This document shows positions 34,340 through 44,746 of a DNA stretch of 64,000 nucleotides, piece by piece. Numbering within the stretch: the stretch's first letter is position 1; each line of letters starts with the position of its first letter. Both the position numbers and the translations under genes were made by a program. The DNA comes from Betaproteobacteria bacterium (GTDB lineage: Bacteria > Pseudomonadota > Gammaproteobacteria > Burkholderiales > Casimicrobiaceae). The stretch lies in NCBI GenBank assembly GCA_016720425.1, contig JADKKQ010000003.1, forward strand, positions 124,001 through 188,000, read 5' to 3'. A model generated the notes under the pieces. The model saw only the letters and a program-made list of their open reading frames with translations. It ran no database searches and was not told where the DNA came from.

Positions 34340-37300
34340 CGCCACCGTGCCGATGCGCACGTCGTCGATGAACCCGGTGAAGTCGACACCGCCACCGCCG
34401 ACGCCGACCAGCGTCACGGTGTGCGCTCCCGTGCCGGCGATCGCGAACGGTGCCGTCTGGTAGGCACCGTACGCCGTCGTCGGCGCTGGTACTGGCCGAC
34501 GGCGACACCGTCCACCCGCACCTCGATCGCCTGCGCACCCAGCTGGTAGTTGCCGCGCTGCGCCGCCTTGAAACTCACCGTGTACTGACCCGCGCTCAGA
34601 GTCGCCGTCTGCGCAAGGCTGCCCCCCTGCTGCACGAACGCCACCTGCACCCCTTCCGGCGCCGCCGGGTTGCCGCTGGTGAACGCATTGCCGTTCCCGG
34701 TGATGCCGGTGTTGCCGCTGAACACCCAGCCAACCCCGCCCGGCGCATACTGAAAACCTCCCGCCAGAGACGGCGCCTCGAACCCCAGGTTCGCGAACGG
34801 CGCCCCCGCATTGATCACCTGCGACAGCGCGCTGCTGATCGATCCCGCGTTGACCCCGTCGCCGCCATAGCTCGCCGTGATCGTCCGCGTGCCCACCGCG
34901 AGGCTCGCCGTGCTGCACGTCGCCGTCCGGCTGTTGCCGCTGCCCGCCAGCGCTACCGCGCCGCAGCCACCGATCACCGCCCCGTTGTCGGCAAACTGCA
35001 CCACCCCCGTCGGCGCCGCACCGGTCACCGTCGCCGTCAAGGTGACGCTCACCCCCGCCACGGCCGGGTTGGCCGAACTGGCAAGGCCCGTCGTCGTCGC
35101 TGCCGGCGCGACCGGCGCCCCGATGCGCACGTCGTCGATGAACCCGGTGAAGTCGACACCGCCACCGCCGACGCCGACCAGCGTCACGGTGTGGGCACCC
35201 GTGTTGGCGATGTTGAACGGTGCCGTCTGGTAGGCACCGTACGCCGCCGTCGGCGCCTGGTACTGGCCGACGGCGACACCGTCCACCCGCCTCGATCGCC
35301 TGCGCACCCACCGGGTAATTGCCGCGCTGCGCCGCCTTGAAACCCACCGTGTACTGACCCGCGCTCAGGTTCGCCGTCTGCGAAACGCTGCCACCCTGCT
35401 GCACGAACGCCACCTGCACCCCTTCCGGCGCCGCCGGGTTGCCGCTGGTGAACGCATTGCCGTTCCCGGTGATGCCGGTGTTGCCGCTGAACACCCAGCC
35501 AACCCCGCCCGGCGCATACTGAAAACCTCCCGCCAGAGACGGCGCCTCGAACCCCAGGTTCGCGAACGGCGCCCCCGCATTGATCACCTGCGACAGCGCG
35601 CTGCTGATCGATCCCGCGTTGACCCCGTCGCCGCCGTAGCTCGCCGTGATCGTCCGCGTGCCCACCGCCAGACCCCCCGTGCTGCACGTCGCCGTCCGGC
35701 TGTTGCCGCTGCCCGCCAGCACCGACCGCGCCGCAGCCACCGATCACCGCCCCGTTGTCGGCAAACTGCACCACCCCCGTCGGCGCCGCACCGGTCACCG
35801 TCGCCGTCAAGGTGACGCTCACCCCCGCCACGGCCGGGTTGGCCGAACTGGCAAGGCCCGTCGTCGTCGTCGCCGGCGCAACCGGCGCCCCGATGCGCAC
35901 GTCGTCGATGAACCCGGTGAAGTCGGCACCGCCACCGCCGACGCCGACCAGCGTCACGGTGTGGGCACCCGTGTTGGCGATGTTGAACGGTGCCGTCTGG
36001 TAGGCACCGTACGCCGTCGTCGGCGCCTGGTACTGGCCGACGGCGACACCGTCCACCCGCACCTCGATCGCCTGCGCACCCAGCTGGTAGTTGCCGCGCT
36101 GCGCCGCCTTGAAACTCACCGTGTACTGACCCGCGCTCAGGTTCGCCGTCTGCGAAACGCTGCCACCCTGCTGCACGAACGCCACCTGCACCCCTTCCGG
36201 CGCCACCGGATTGCCGCTGGTGAACGCATTGCCGTTCCCGGTGATGCCCGTGTTGCCGCTGAACACCCACGCCACCCCGCCCGGCGCGTACTGAAAACCT
36301 CCCGCCAGAGACGGCGCCTCGAACCCCAGGTTCGCGAACGGCGCCCCCGCATTGATCACCTGCGACAGCGCGCTGCTGATCGATCCCGCGTTGACCCCGT
36401 CGCCGCCATAGCTCGCCGTGATCGTCCGCGTGCCCACCGCGAGGCTCGCCGTGCTGCACGTCGCCGTCCGGCTGTTGCCGCTGCCCGCCAGCGCGACCGC
36501 GCCGCAGCCACCGATCACCGCCCCGTTGTCGGCAAACTGCACCACACCCGTCGGCGCCGCACCGGTCACCGTCGCCGTGAAGGTGACGCTCACCCCCGCC
36601 ACCGCCGGGTTGGCCGAACTGGCAAGGCCCGTCGTCGTCGTCGCCGGCGCCACCGGCGCCCCGATGCGCACGTCGTCGATGAACCCGGTGAAGTCGGCAC
36701 CACCGCTTCCGACGCCAACCAGCGCCAGCGTGTGCGCTCCGGTGCTGGCAATCGCGAACGGCGCCGTCTGGTAGGCACCGTACGCCGTCGTCGGCGCCTG
36801 GTACTGGCCGACGGCGACACCGTCCACCCGCACCTCGATCGCCTGCGCACCCAGCTGGTAGTTGCCGCGCTGCGCCGCCTTGAAACTCACCGTGTACTGA
36901 CCCGCGCTCAGAGTCGCCGTCTGCGCAACGCTGCCACCCTGCTGCACGAACCCCACCCGCACCCCTTCCGGCGCCACCGGATTGCCGCTGGTGAACGCAT
37001 TGCCGTTCCCGGTGATGCCGGTGTTGCCGCTGAACACCCAGCCAACCCCGCCCGGCGCATACTGAAAACCTCCCGCCAGAGGCGGCGCCTCGAACCCCAG
37101 GTTCGCAGGCTCGGTGGACGCGTTGACCACCTGCGACAGCGCCCGGCTGGTCGACCCTGCGTTGCCCAAACCGCCGCCATAGCTCGCTGAAACGGCGTGC
37201 GCGCCCACGGCAAGAATCGCCGTGCTGCACGTCGCCGTCCGGCTGTTGCCGCTGCCCGCCAGCGCGACCGCGCCGCAGCCACCGATCACCGCCCCGTTGT

Positions 37301-37430
37301 CGGCAAACTGCACCACCCCCGTCGGCGCCGCACCGGTCACCGTCGCCGTGAACACGACGTTCTGCGACAGGACGCTCGGGTTGGCTGACGACTCGATGCT
37401 CGTGGTCGTGAGCCCGGCGGACGGAACGAC
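34340..37430 (-). repeat. Four tandem 771-bp units (Ig-like plus NLGFE domain)
   Basis: The anchor GATGCGCACGTCGTCGATGA occurs at 34352, 35122, 35892 and 36663, spacing 770, 770 and 771. Each unit encodes about 100 residues of bacterial Ig fold (ANPAVAGVSVTLTATVTGAA, SYGGDGVNAGS) and about 155 residues starting NLGFEAP and ending FTGFIDDVRIG. The two 770 spacings equal one net lost base each, matching the frame changes there. Confidence 0.85.
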
Positions 37431-39041
37431 AACGTTCGAGCTCAACGATGCAGGGCCCGTACCGATGCCGCTGGTGGCGGTCACCGTGAACGTGTAAGCC
37501 TCATCGTTGACGAGACCGGCCACGAGTATCGAGGTGCAGGGGGCCGTGCAACTGCCGGTCCGATTGCCCGGCGACGAAGTCGCCGTATACGTCGTGATCG
37601 CGCTGTCACCGGCGTCCGCCGGATCGAAACTCACCAGTGCATGTCCGTTTCCTGCGCTCGCCGTGACATTGGCAGGCCTTCCCGGCCAAGTCGAAAGGAC
37701 ACCGACGGGCGTCCAGGTGCCCATCAAGGACCTGTCGCCGAGCTGGCCATTCGCGTTGTTGCCCCAGCAGCGCGCTTCGCCGAGAGCCGTCAGAGCGCAG
37801 CTATGGTTGAGACCGGCTGCGATAGCCGTCACACCGCTGTCGAGCCCGACGACGTCGACCGGCGTCAGGCGCTGGATCGTGGAGTTGTCTCCAAGCTGTG
37901 CATCGGCGTTCCTCCCCCAGCACTTGACACCTCCGCTGCTGGTGAGTGCACAGGTGTGGGATCCACCGGCCGCAATCGCCGTGACCCCGGTCGCCAAACC
38001 GACGACATCGACGGGCACCAGGCGCTCAGTCGTGGAATCGTCGCCCAGCTGACCATGGGAGTTGCTGCCCCAGCACTTCACCCCACCGTTGCTCGTCAAC
38101 GAACAGGAGTGTGCATCGCCCGCGACGACCGCAACGCCGGTGCCGATGCCACCCGGCGGCGGAGACCCGCGGTCGACCTTGTCTCCGGTGCCGAGTTGTC
38201 CGAAGGCATTGCTCCCCCAGCATCCGACGGTACCGCTTCCCCCTACGGCACAGCTGTGATCGGCACCGGCGGCGATCGATAACACGTTGCTGCCAAGCAC
38301 CGTCACCCGAACCGGGACTGCGCTGGAGGTCTGGGTGAAGTTCCCCAGCTGACCACTGGCATTGTTCCCCCAGCAATAGGTCGCTCCAACGTTCGCCAGC
38401 GCACAGGTGTGGAGCCCGCCCAGCGCAACCGCGGTGGCGTCGCTGGCAAGCCCGCTGACGGGGACAGGCTCCAGATGCCGTTCTATCGAGGGATCACCGT
38501 CTCCGAGTTGCCCGGAGTCATTGAGCCCCCAACACCAAACCTCGCCTGCGCCTTTGACTGCGCAACTGTGCCGACTTCCGCCGTCAATCGCCGTCACCCC
38601 GCTCAGACTGGAGACCTTTGCCGGGCTCAGGCGCGTGTCACTCGAGCCGTCGCCGATCTGACCACTTCCGTTGTCGCCCCAGCATTTCACTTCGCCTGCG
38701 TTGGTGATCGCACAACTGTGCAGGTTGCCCGCGGCAATCTTCACCGCATCGGTCATGCCGAGGATCGCCTTCGGCACGGCGGCATTGGATGCGACCGACG
38801 AGAGGCTGGCACCCACGACATTGGTGGCCGTGACCGTGAACGTATAGGCAGTGCCGTTGTCGAGCCCTGTTATCACGTGTTTGGTCACCGTCGCGCCGGC
38901 ATTCGTGTCCACTCCGCCCGCGGGATTCGAGGTGACCACATATCCGAGGACGGGGTTTGCCACGCTGGCTGATTCGGCGAAGCTCACGGTCGCCTGGGCA
39001 TTTCCCGCCACCGCGGTCACGGCGGTCGGTGGATTCGGTGG

Positions 39042-42000
39042 CGGGCTTGGAGTGATGCTGTTCGACGCCGCCGACGCCGGGCCGGTGCCGACCGCATTGG
39101 TCGCCGTCACCGTGAACGTGTACGCCGTGCCGTTGGCCAGGCCCGACACCGTGATCGACGTGCACGGCGCCGTACAGCTGCCGGTCAAGTTCCCCGGGCT
39201 CGAGGTCGCCGTGTACTGCGTGATCGCACTGCCGCCATTACTCGCCGGCGCCGTGAAGCCCACCGTCGCCTGCGCATTTCCCGGGGCAGCCATGGCCGCC
39301 GTCGGCGCCCCCGGCACCGTCGCCGGCGTCACCGCCGCCGACGCCGCCGACGCCGGGCCGGTGCCGACCGCATTGGTCGCCGTCACCGTGAACGTGTACG
39401 CCGTGCCGTTGGTCAGGCCCGACACCGTGATCGACGTGCACGGCGCCGTGCAGCTGCCGGTGAAGTTGCCCGGATTGGACGTCGCCGTGTACTGCGTGAT
39501 CGCACTGCCGCCGTCGCTCGCCGGCGCCGTGAAGCCCACCGTCACCTGACCGTTGCCCCGGGTCGCCGTCACCGCCGTCGGCGCCCCCGGCACCGTCGCC
39601 GGCGTCACCGCCGCCGACGCCGCCGACGCCGGGCCGCTGCCGACCGCATTGGTCGCGGTCACCGTGAACGTGTACGCCGTGCCGTTGGCCAGGCCCATTA
39701 CGGTGATCGACGCGCACGGCGCCGTGCAATTGCCGGTGAAGTTGCCGGGATTGGACGTCGCCGTGTAGCTGGTGATCGCACTGCCGCCATTACTCGCCGG
39801 CGCCGTGAAGCCCACCGTCACCTGACCGTTGCCCCGCGTCGCCGTCACCGCCGTCGGCGCCCCCGGCACCGTCGCCGGCGTCACCGCCGCCGACGCCGCC
39901 GACGCCGGGCCGGTGCCGACCGCATTGGTCGCCGTCACCGTGAACGTGACGCCGTGCCGCTGGCCAGGCCCATTACGGTGATCGACGCGACGGCGCCGTG
40001 CAGGGAGGGGTGAGGTGTGGTGAGCCACCCCCGAACTGTCCGTTGCCGCCGGTCGGCGGCGCAGTGCCGGTGAAGTTGCCGGGATTGGACGTCGCGTGCT
40101 GCGTGATCGCACTGCCGCCGTCACTGGCCGGCGCCGTGAAGCCCACCGTCACCTGACCGTTGCCCCGCGTCGCCGTCACCGCCGTCGGCGCCCCCGGCAC
40201 CGTCGCCGGCGTCACCGCCGCCGACGCCGCCGACGCCGGGCCGGTGCCGACCGCATTGGTCGCCGTCACCGTGAACGTGTACGCCGTGCCGTTGGCCAGG
40301 CCCATTACGGTGATCGACGCGCACGGCGCCGTGCAATTGCCGGTGAAGTTGCCGGGATTGGACGTCGCCGTGTACTGCGTGATCGCACTGCCGCCGTCGC
40401 TGGCCGGCGCCGCGAAGCCCACCGTCGCCTGACCGTTGCCCGCGTCGCCGTCACCGCCGTCGGCGCCCCGGCACCGTCGCCGGCGTCACCGCCGCCGACG
40501 CCGCCGACGCCGGGCCGGTGCCGACCGCATTGGTCGCCGTCACCGTGAACGTGTACGCCGTGCCGTTGGCCAGGCCCGACACCGTGATCGACGCGCACGG
40601 CGCCGTGCAATTGCCGGTGAAGTTGCCGGGACTGGACGTCGCCGTGTACTGCGTGATCGCACTGCCGCCGTCGCTGGCCGGCGCCGCGAAGCCCACCGTC
40701 ACCTGACCGTTGCCCCGCGTCGCCGTCACCGCCGTCGGCGCCCCCGGCACCGTCGCCGGCGTCACCGCCGCCGACGCCGCCGACGCCGGGCCGGTGCCCA
40801 CCGCATTGGTCGCCGTCACCGTGAACGTGTACGCCGTGCCGTTGGCCAGGCCCAGTACGGTGATCGATGCGCACGGCGCCGTGCAGCTGCCGGTGAAGTT
40901 GCCGGGATTGGACGTCGCCGTATACTGCGTGATCGCACTGCCGCCGTCGCTGGCCGGTGCCGTGAAGCCCACCGTCACCTGACCGTTGCCTCGCGTCGCC
41001 GTCACCGCCGTCAGCGCCCCGGCACCGTCGCCGGCGTCACCGCCGCCGACGCCGCCGACGCCGGGCCGGTGCCGACCGCATTGGTCGCCGTCACCGTGAA
41101 CGTGTACGCCGTGCCGTTGGTCAGGCCCGACACGGTGATCGATGCGCACGGCGCCGTGCCGCTGCCGGGGAAGTTGCCGGGATTGGACGTCGCCGTCTAC
41201 TGCGTGATCGCACTGCCGCCATGACTCGCCGGTGCCGTGAAGCCCACCGTCACCTGACCATTGCCTCGCGTCGCCGTCACCGCCGTCGGCGCCCCCGGCA
41301 CCGTCGCCGGCGTCACCGCCGCCGACGCCGCCGACGCCGGGCCGGTGCCGACCGCATTGGTCGCCGTCACCGTGAACGTGTACGCCGTGCCGTTGGCCAG
41401 GCCCGACACCGTGATCGACGCGCACGGCGCCGTGCAACTGCCGGTGAAGTTGCCGGGACTGGACGTCGCCGTGTAGCTGGTGATCGCACTGCCGCCGTCG
41501 CTCGCCGGCGCCGTGAAGCCCACCGTCACCTGACCGTTGCCCCGCGTCGCCGTCACCGCCGTCGGCGCCCCCGGCACCGTCGCCGGCGTCACCGCCGCCG
41601 ACGCCGCCGACGCCGGGCCGGTGCCGGCCGCATTGGTCGCCGTCACCGTGAACGTGTACGCCGTGCCATTGGTCAGCCCCGACACCGTGATCGACGCGCA
41701 CGGCGCCGTGCAGCTGCCGGTGAAGTTGCCGGGACTGGACGTCGCCGTGTAGCTGGTGATCGCGCTGCCGCCGTCGCTGGCCGGCGCCGTGAAGCCCACC
41801 GTCACCTGACCGTTGCCCCGGGTCGCCGTCACCGCCGTCGGCGCCCCCGGCACCGTCGCCGGCGTCACCGCCGCCGACGCCGCCGACGCCGGGCCGGTGC
41901 CCACCGCATTGGTCGCCGTCACCGTGAACGTGTACGCCGTGCCGTTGGTCAGGCCCGACACCGTGATCGACGTGCACGGCGCCGTGCAGCTGCCGGTGAA

Positions 42001-42129
42001 GTTGCCCGGATTGGACGTCGCCGTGTACTGCGTGATCGCACTGCCGCCGTCGCTGGCCGGCGCCGCGAAGCCCACCGTCACCTGACCGTTGCCCCGCGTC
42101 GCCGTCACCGCCGTCGGCGCCCCCGGCAC
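39042..42129 (-). repeat. Eleven tandem 276-bp FnIII units
   Basis: The codon for the Val of VPGAPTAV lies at 42129, 41853, 41577, 41301, 41025, 40750, 40474, 40200, 39869, 39593 and 39317. Spacing is 276 except 275, 274 and 331. Each unit is 92 residues with TAYTFTVTATNAVGTGPASA as its core. The 331 spacing is 276 plus a 55-base foreign insertion. Confidence 0.9.
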
Positions 42130-43617
42130 CGTCGCCGGCGTCACCGCCGCCGACGCCGCCGACGCCGGGCCGGTGCCGGCTTCGTTCGTCGCCGTCACCG
42201 TGAAGGTATAGGGAATTCCGTTGGTCAAACCCGTGATCACGTGCGTCGTCGACGTCGAACCGTCATTGCTGTCCACACCTCCGGCAGGATTGGACGCCAC
42301 CGTGTAACCGGTGACGGGGCCACCGCCGACATATGCCGGGGAGCTGAACGTCACCGTCGCTGAGGCATCGATGGCCGTCGCGCTGACATTGGTCGGCGCA
42401 TCGGGCGCGCCTCCGAGAACCTCCACCGGCGTCCAGCGCTCGGTGATCGAGTTGTCGCCAACCTCGCCAGAGCCGTTCGTCCCCCAACACCTGCCGACTC
42501 CGCTCGACAACCGAGCGCAGCTGTGCGTCTTTCCGGCGCTCAGACCCGCAACACCGCTCGCGAGCCCGACGACATCGACGGGCGTGAGCCTTTGCTCGGT
42601 CGAGCCGTCGCCAAGCTGACCATTGGCATTGCGACCCCAGCACTTCGCGGCTCCGCCGATCAACGCGCAGGTGTGGGCGCCTCCGGCCGAGACCACGGTC
42701 GCCCCGCTGACACCCGGCACGTCGAGCGGGATGTTGCTCTGAGCGGTGGAGTCATTGCCGAGTTGGCCGTTGCCGTTGACTCCCCAGCACTTCACGGCGC
42801 CAGTGGCCAGCGCACAAACGTGCTGGTCGCCGGCCGTGATCGCCGACACTCCGGTGAGACCGGGAATTTCGGCAGGAGTCGTCTGGTTCGCAGGACCGGG
42901 GCCCGTGCCCAGTTCGCCGGAAGTGTTGAGACCCCAGCACTTCACCGCGCCGCCCGTCATCAAGGCACAGGTGCGGTCGCCCCCTGCCGCAAGCGCAAGC
43001 ACGCCGGTCAGGCCGCTCACCTGCACCGGTGTCGGGCGGTCCGTGGTGGAGTTGTCACCCAACTGCCCCCCAGCATTCGCACCCCAGCAATGCACGGCCC
43101 CCGTCCCGCTGGCGATCGTGCAGGTGTGCGCCCGGCCCGCAGCGATGCCGGTCGCCTCGCCGACGCTCACCGTGACGGGCACGGGGGACGAGGCATTCAA
43201 AGCAGGTGCGACGGGAACACCGGCATTGCCCAATTGACCATTGGAATTCGAGCCCCAGCAAGTGACGGCACCGGCCGCGGAGAGCGCGCATGCATGTGCG
43301 CCGCCGGCGGCCACGGCCGCGATCGCAGGATTCCCGACGACACCAACCGGCGTCAGGCGCGTGGTGCCGGTACCGTCACCGAGTTGCCCGTCCCCGTTGA
43401 GGCCCCAGCACCGCAAACCCGAGCTGCTCGTGGTCGCGCAGGTGAAACGATCACCCGCCACAACCGATAGCGCCCCGTCAAGAGGCACCAGGGCCTGGGC
43501 AGCGATGGTCCAGCCCGCGAACGCCAACGCAACCGCAGCTGCGTACCAGGGCCGTCGAACCGGCGGAACGAATGGCCGACATCGACTTGCCCTGAGCGCG
43601 GATACCCACCGAAACAT

Positions 43618-44028
43618 GTTCACCTCTGCATCCTGGCACCGCGGACGTGGCTCCGCGTCATGGGGTGGTACCGCCAACACAGGGGGGTGTGTTCCGCGGC
43701 CTACTGCAATGTTACGAGCAAACACCGAAGCTGCCTATCCAACGCCATCAAGCGCATGGGTCCGGTTCTGCGCTCCATCGGCGTTCACATCCCCGCGCGA
43801 ACGCCTCGACACCTGCGCCCTTGCCGAACGTCAACCGGGCGAAGGTGCCCTCGGCCTTGCAGCACCTTCCTTCCCGATGACCGATTGCCGCGGTACGGGC
43901 AGTCCCAAGCCGCCTTGCTCCCGGCGCAAATGCGCGAACGCCGCACGGGGCTTCCACGGCTCGCGGACCGTATACTGGTGCCGCAAGATGAGCCGTGTCG
44001 ACACCGGTGCTTCGTCTTTCACCCGAAC
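43618..44028. other. Gene-poor region upstream of the giant repeat gene
   Basis: No frame here looks like protein on either strand. It holds the upstream region of the repeat gene (minus) and the leader of the small zinc-ribbon gene (plus). Near 43641-43691 there are short GC inverted repeats (CGCGG..CCGCG, ACAC..GTGT). AT content is a little higher than in flanking genes around 43720-43760. No clear promoter pair is seen. Confidence 0.4.
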
Positions 44029-44223
44029 ATGTCCACCCCGCCCTGCCCGCTGTGCGGCGAGCCCGTCCAGCGCATCCATCGCCATCTGTTCGATCGGTTG
44101 CTGAGCCTCGTCCATCCGGTGCGGCGCTACCGCTGCCCGCGCTTTCGCTGCGGCTGGGAAGGAACGCTCAGGTACCGGGCCGATCCGAACGAGCGCGCCG
44201 ATACCCGCGACCTGGGAGGTTGA
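44029..44223 (+). CDS. Small zinc-ribbon-like protein
   Basis: 64 residues starting MSTPPCPLCGEPVQRIHRH. Two cysteine pairs, CPLCG near 6-10 and CPRFRCGWEG near 36-45, fit a zinc ribbon. The stretch HLFDRLLSLVHPVRRYRCPR is rich in Arg and aromatic residues, as in small nucleic-acid-associated ribbons. Function unknown. The same layout occurs in many betaproteobacterial hypothetical proteins, from general knowledge. The frame is open further upstream but only this part is protein-like. Confidence 0.6.
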   Translation: MSTPPCPLCGEPVQRIHRHLFDRLLSLVHPVRRYRCPRFRCGWEGTLRYRADPNERADTRDLGG

Positions 44224-44544
44224 GAGTCTTGCGCTCATGCGCGGACTTCGCCGGCAGCGTGCGGGTAACCCAAAGGACCGGCTTCTGCCGGCGCGCTCGA
44301 CGCTGCTGTGGTTCACAAGTCGGGGGGCGCGCGGCGCGCGGGTGCCACCGTCTTGCGCCCCCGGACCCACACTCCCATGACATTGGCATTGGCGCAGGGG
44401 ACTCCACCGGCGTCTGCTGACGGCACAATGTGTTGTACAACTGGCACAGCCCAGCTTCCCGAAGCGAGAAGTTTGATCGATATCGAGGCGCCGGTGCGCC
44501 CGTTGCGCTAAAAAGGTGGCAACGGGCAAAGTCGGGGGGTGCGC
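44224..44544. other. Intergenic region with hairpin and short direct repeat
   Basis: No convincing gene. A 16-base near-repeat AAGTCGGGGGG(C/T)GCGC occurs at 44317-44332 and again at 44529-44544, directly before the next ATG. GTTGTACAAC is a perfect 10-bp palindrome at 44432-44441. A stem-loop CCCGTTGC...GCAACGGG lies at 44499-44526. Confidence 0.5.
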
Positions 44545-44715
44545 ATGGACATCAGCACCGGGTGGATACTCTTGGGCCTCGTCGTCTGGGGTTTGGGGTC
44601 GGTGTTCGTCTTCGCACTGCTGTCGATGGCGCGAGACCAGGACCGCGCGGCCCGGCACGAGGAACGGCAGATAGTCCCCTATTCCGACGTGACCATCACG
44701 CACATCAGCAACTGA
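44545..44715 (+). CDS. Small single-span membrane protein
   Basis: 56 residues: MDISTGWILLGLVVWGLGSV, a single hydrophobic helix continuing FVFALLSMA, then a charged segment ARDQDRAARHEERQ and the tail VPYSDVTITHISN. It would be an inner-membrane protein with a short cytoplasmic tail. The G-run GTCGGGGGGT before the ATG could act as ribosome site. No family recognised. Confidence 0.5.
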   Translation: MDISTGWILLGLVVWGLGSVFVFALLSMARDQDRAARHEERQIVPYSDVTITHISN

Positions 44716-44746
44716 TTGCGCCCCGACCGCGCGGCCCTGCCCTGCC

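Larger units (their letters stand above)
33392..43617 (-). pseudogene. Giant secreted RCC1 / FnIII / Ig-like / FG-GAP repeat protein, several frameshifts and one stop as read
   Basis: About 3,400 residues if corrected. ATG 43617 has a good ribosome site (AGAGGTG). A signal peptide core AAAVALAFAGWTIAAQA precedes LVPLDG. Order: RCC1 propeller 1 with seven CWG repeats (about 43500-42430); a divergent FnIII; eleven near-identical 92-residue FnIII units (42129-39042); a divergent FnIII; RCC1 propeller 2, again seven CWG repeats (about 38760-37700); an FnIII; four Ig plus NLGFE modules of 771 bp (about 37430-34340); and about five FG-GAP/VCBS repeats (DFDGDGKADLLWR type) to the C-terminus. Disruptions: TAG at 41197-41199, indels near 41020, 40462, 40439, 40090, 39987, 39948, 35721, 35290 and 34485, and a 55-base insertion near 40010. 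Their clustering in repeats suggests consensus errors. Likely secreted or surface-exposed; role unknown. Confidence 0.8.

Noticed and set aside
35646..37190. Long open frames on the plus strand through the repeat region
   Set aside because: They are Arg/Ala-rich shadows of the minus-strand repeats with no motif, caused by high GC and periodic codons.
39042..42129. CRISPR-like array
   Set aside because: The 276-bp period is coding (92 residues), with no short repeats or unique spacers and no cas genes.
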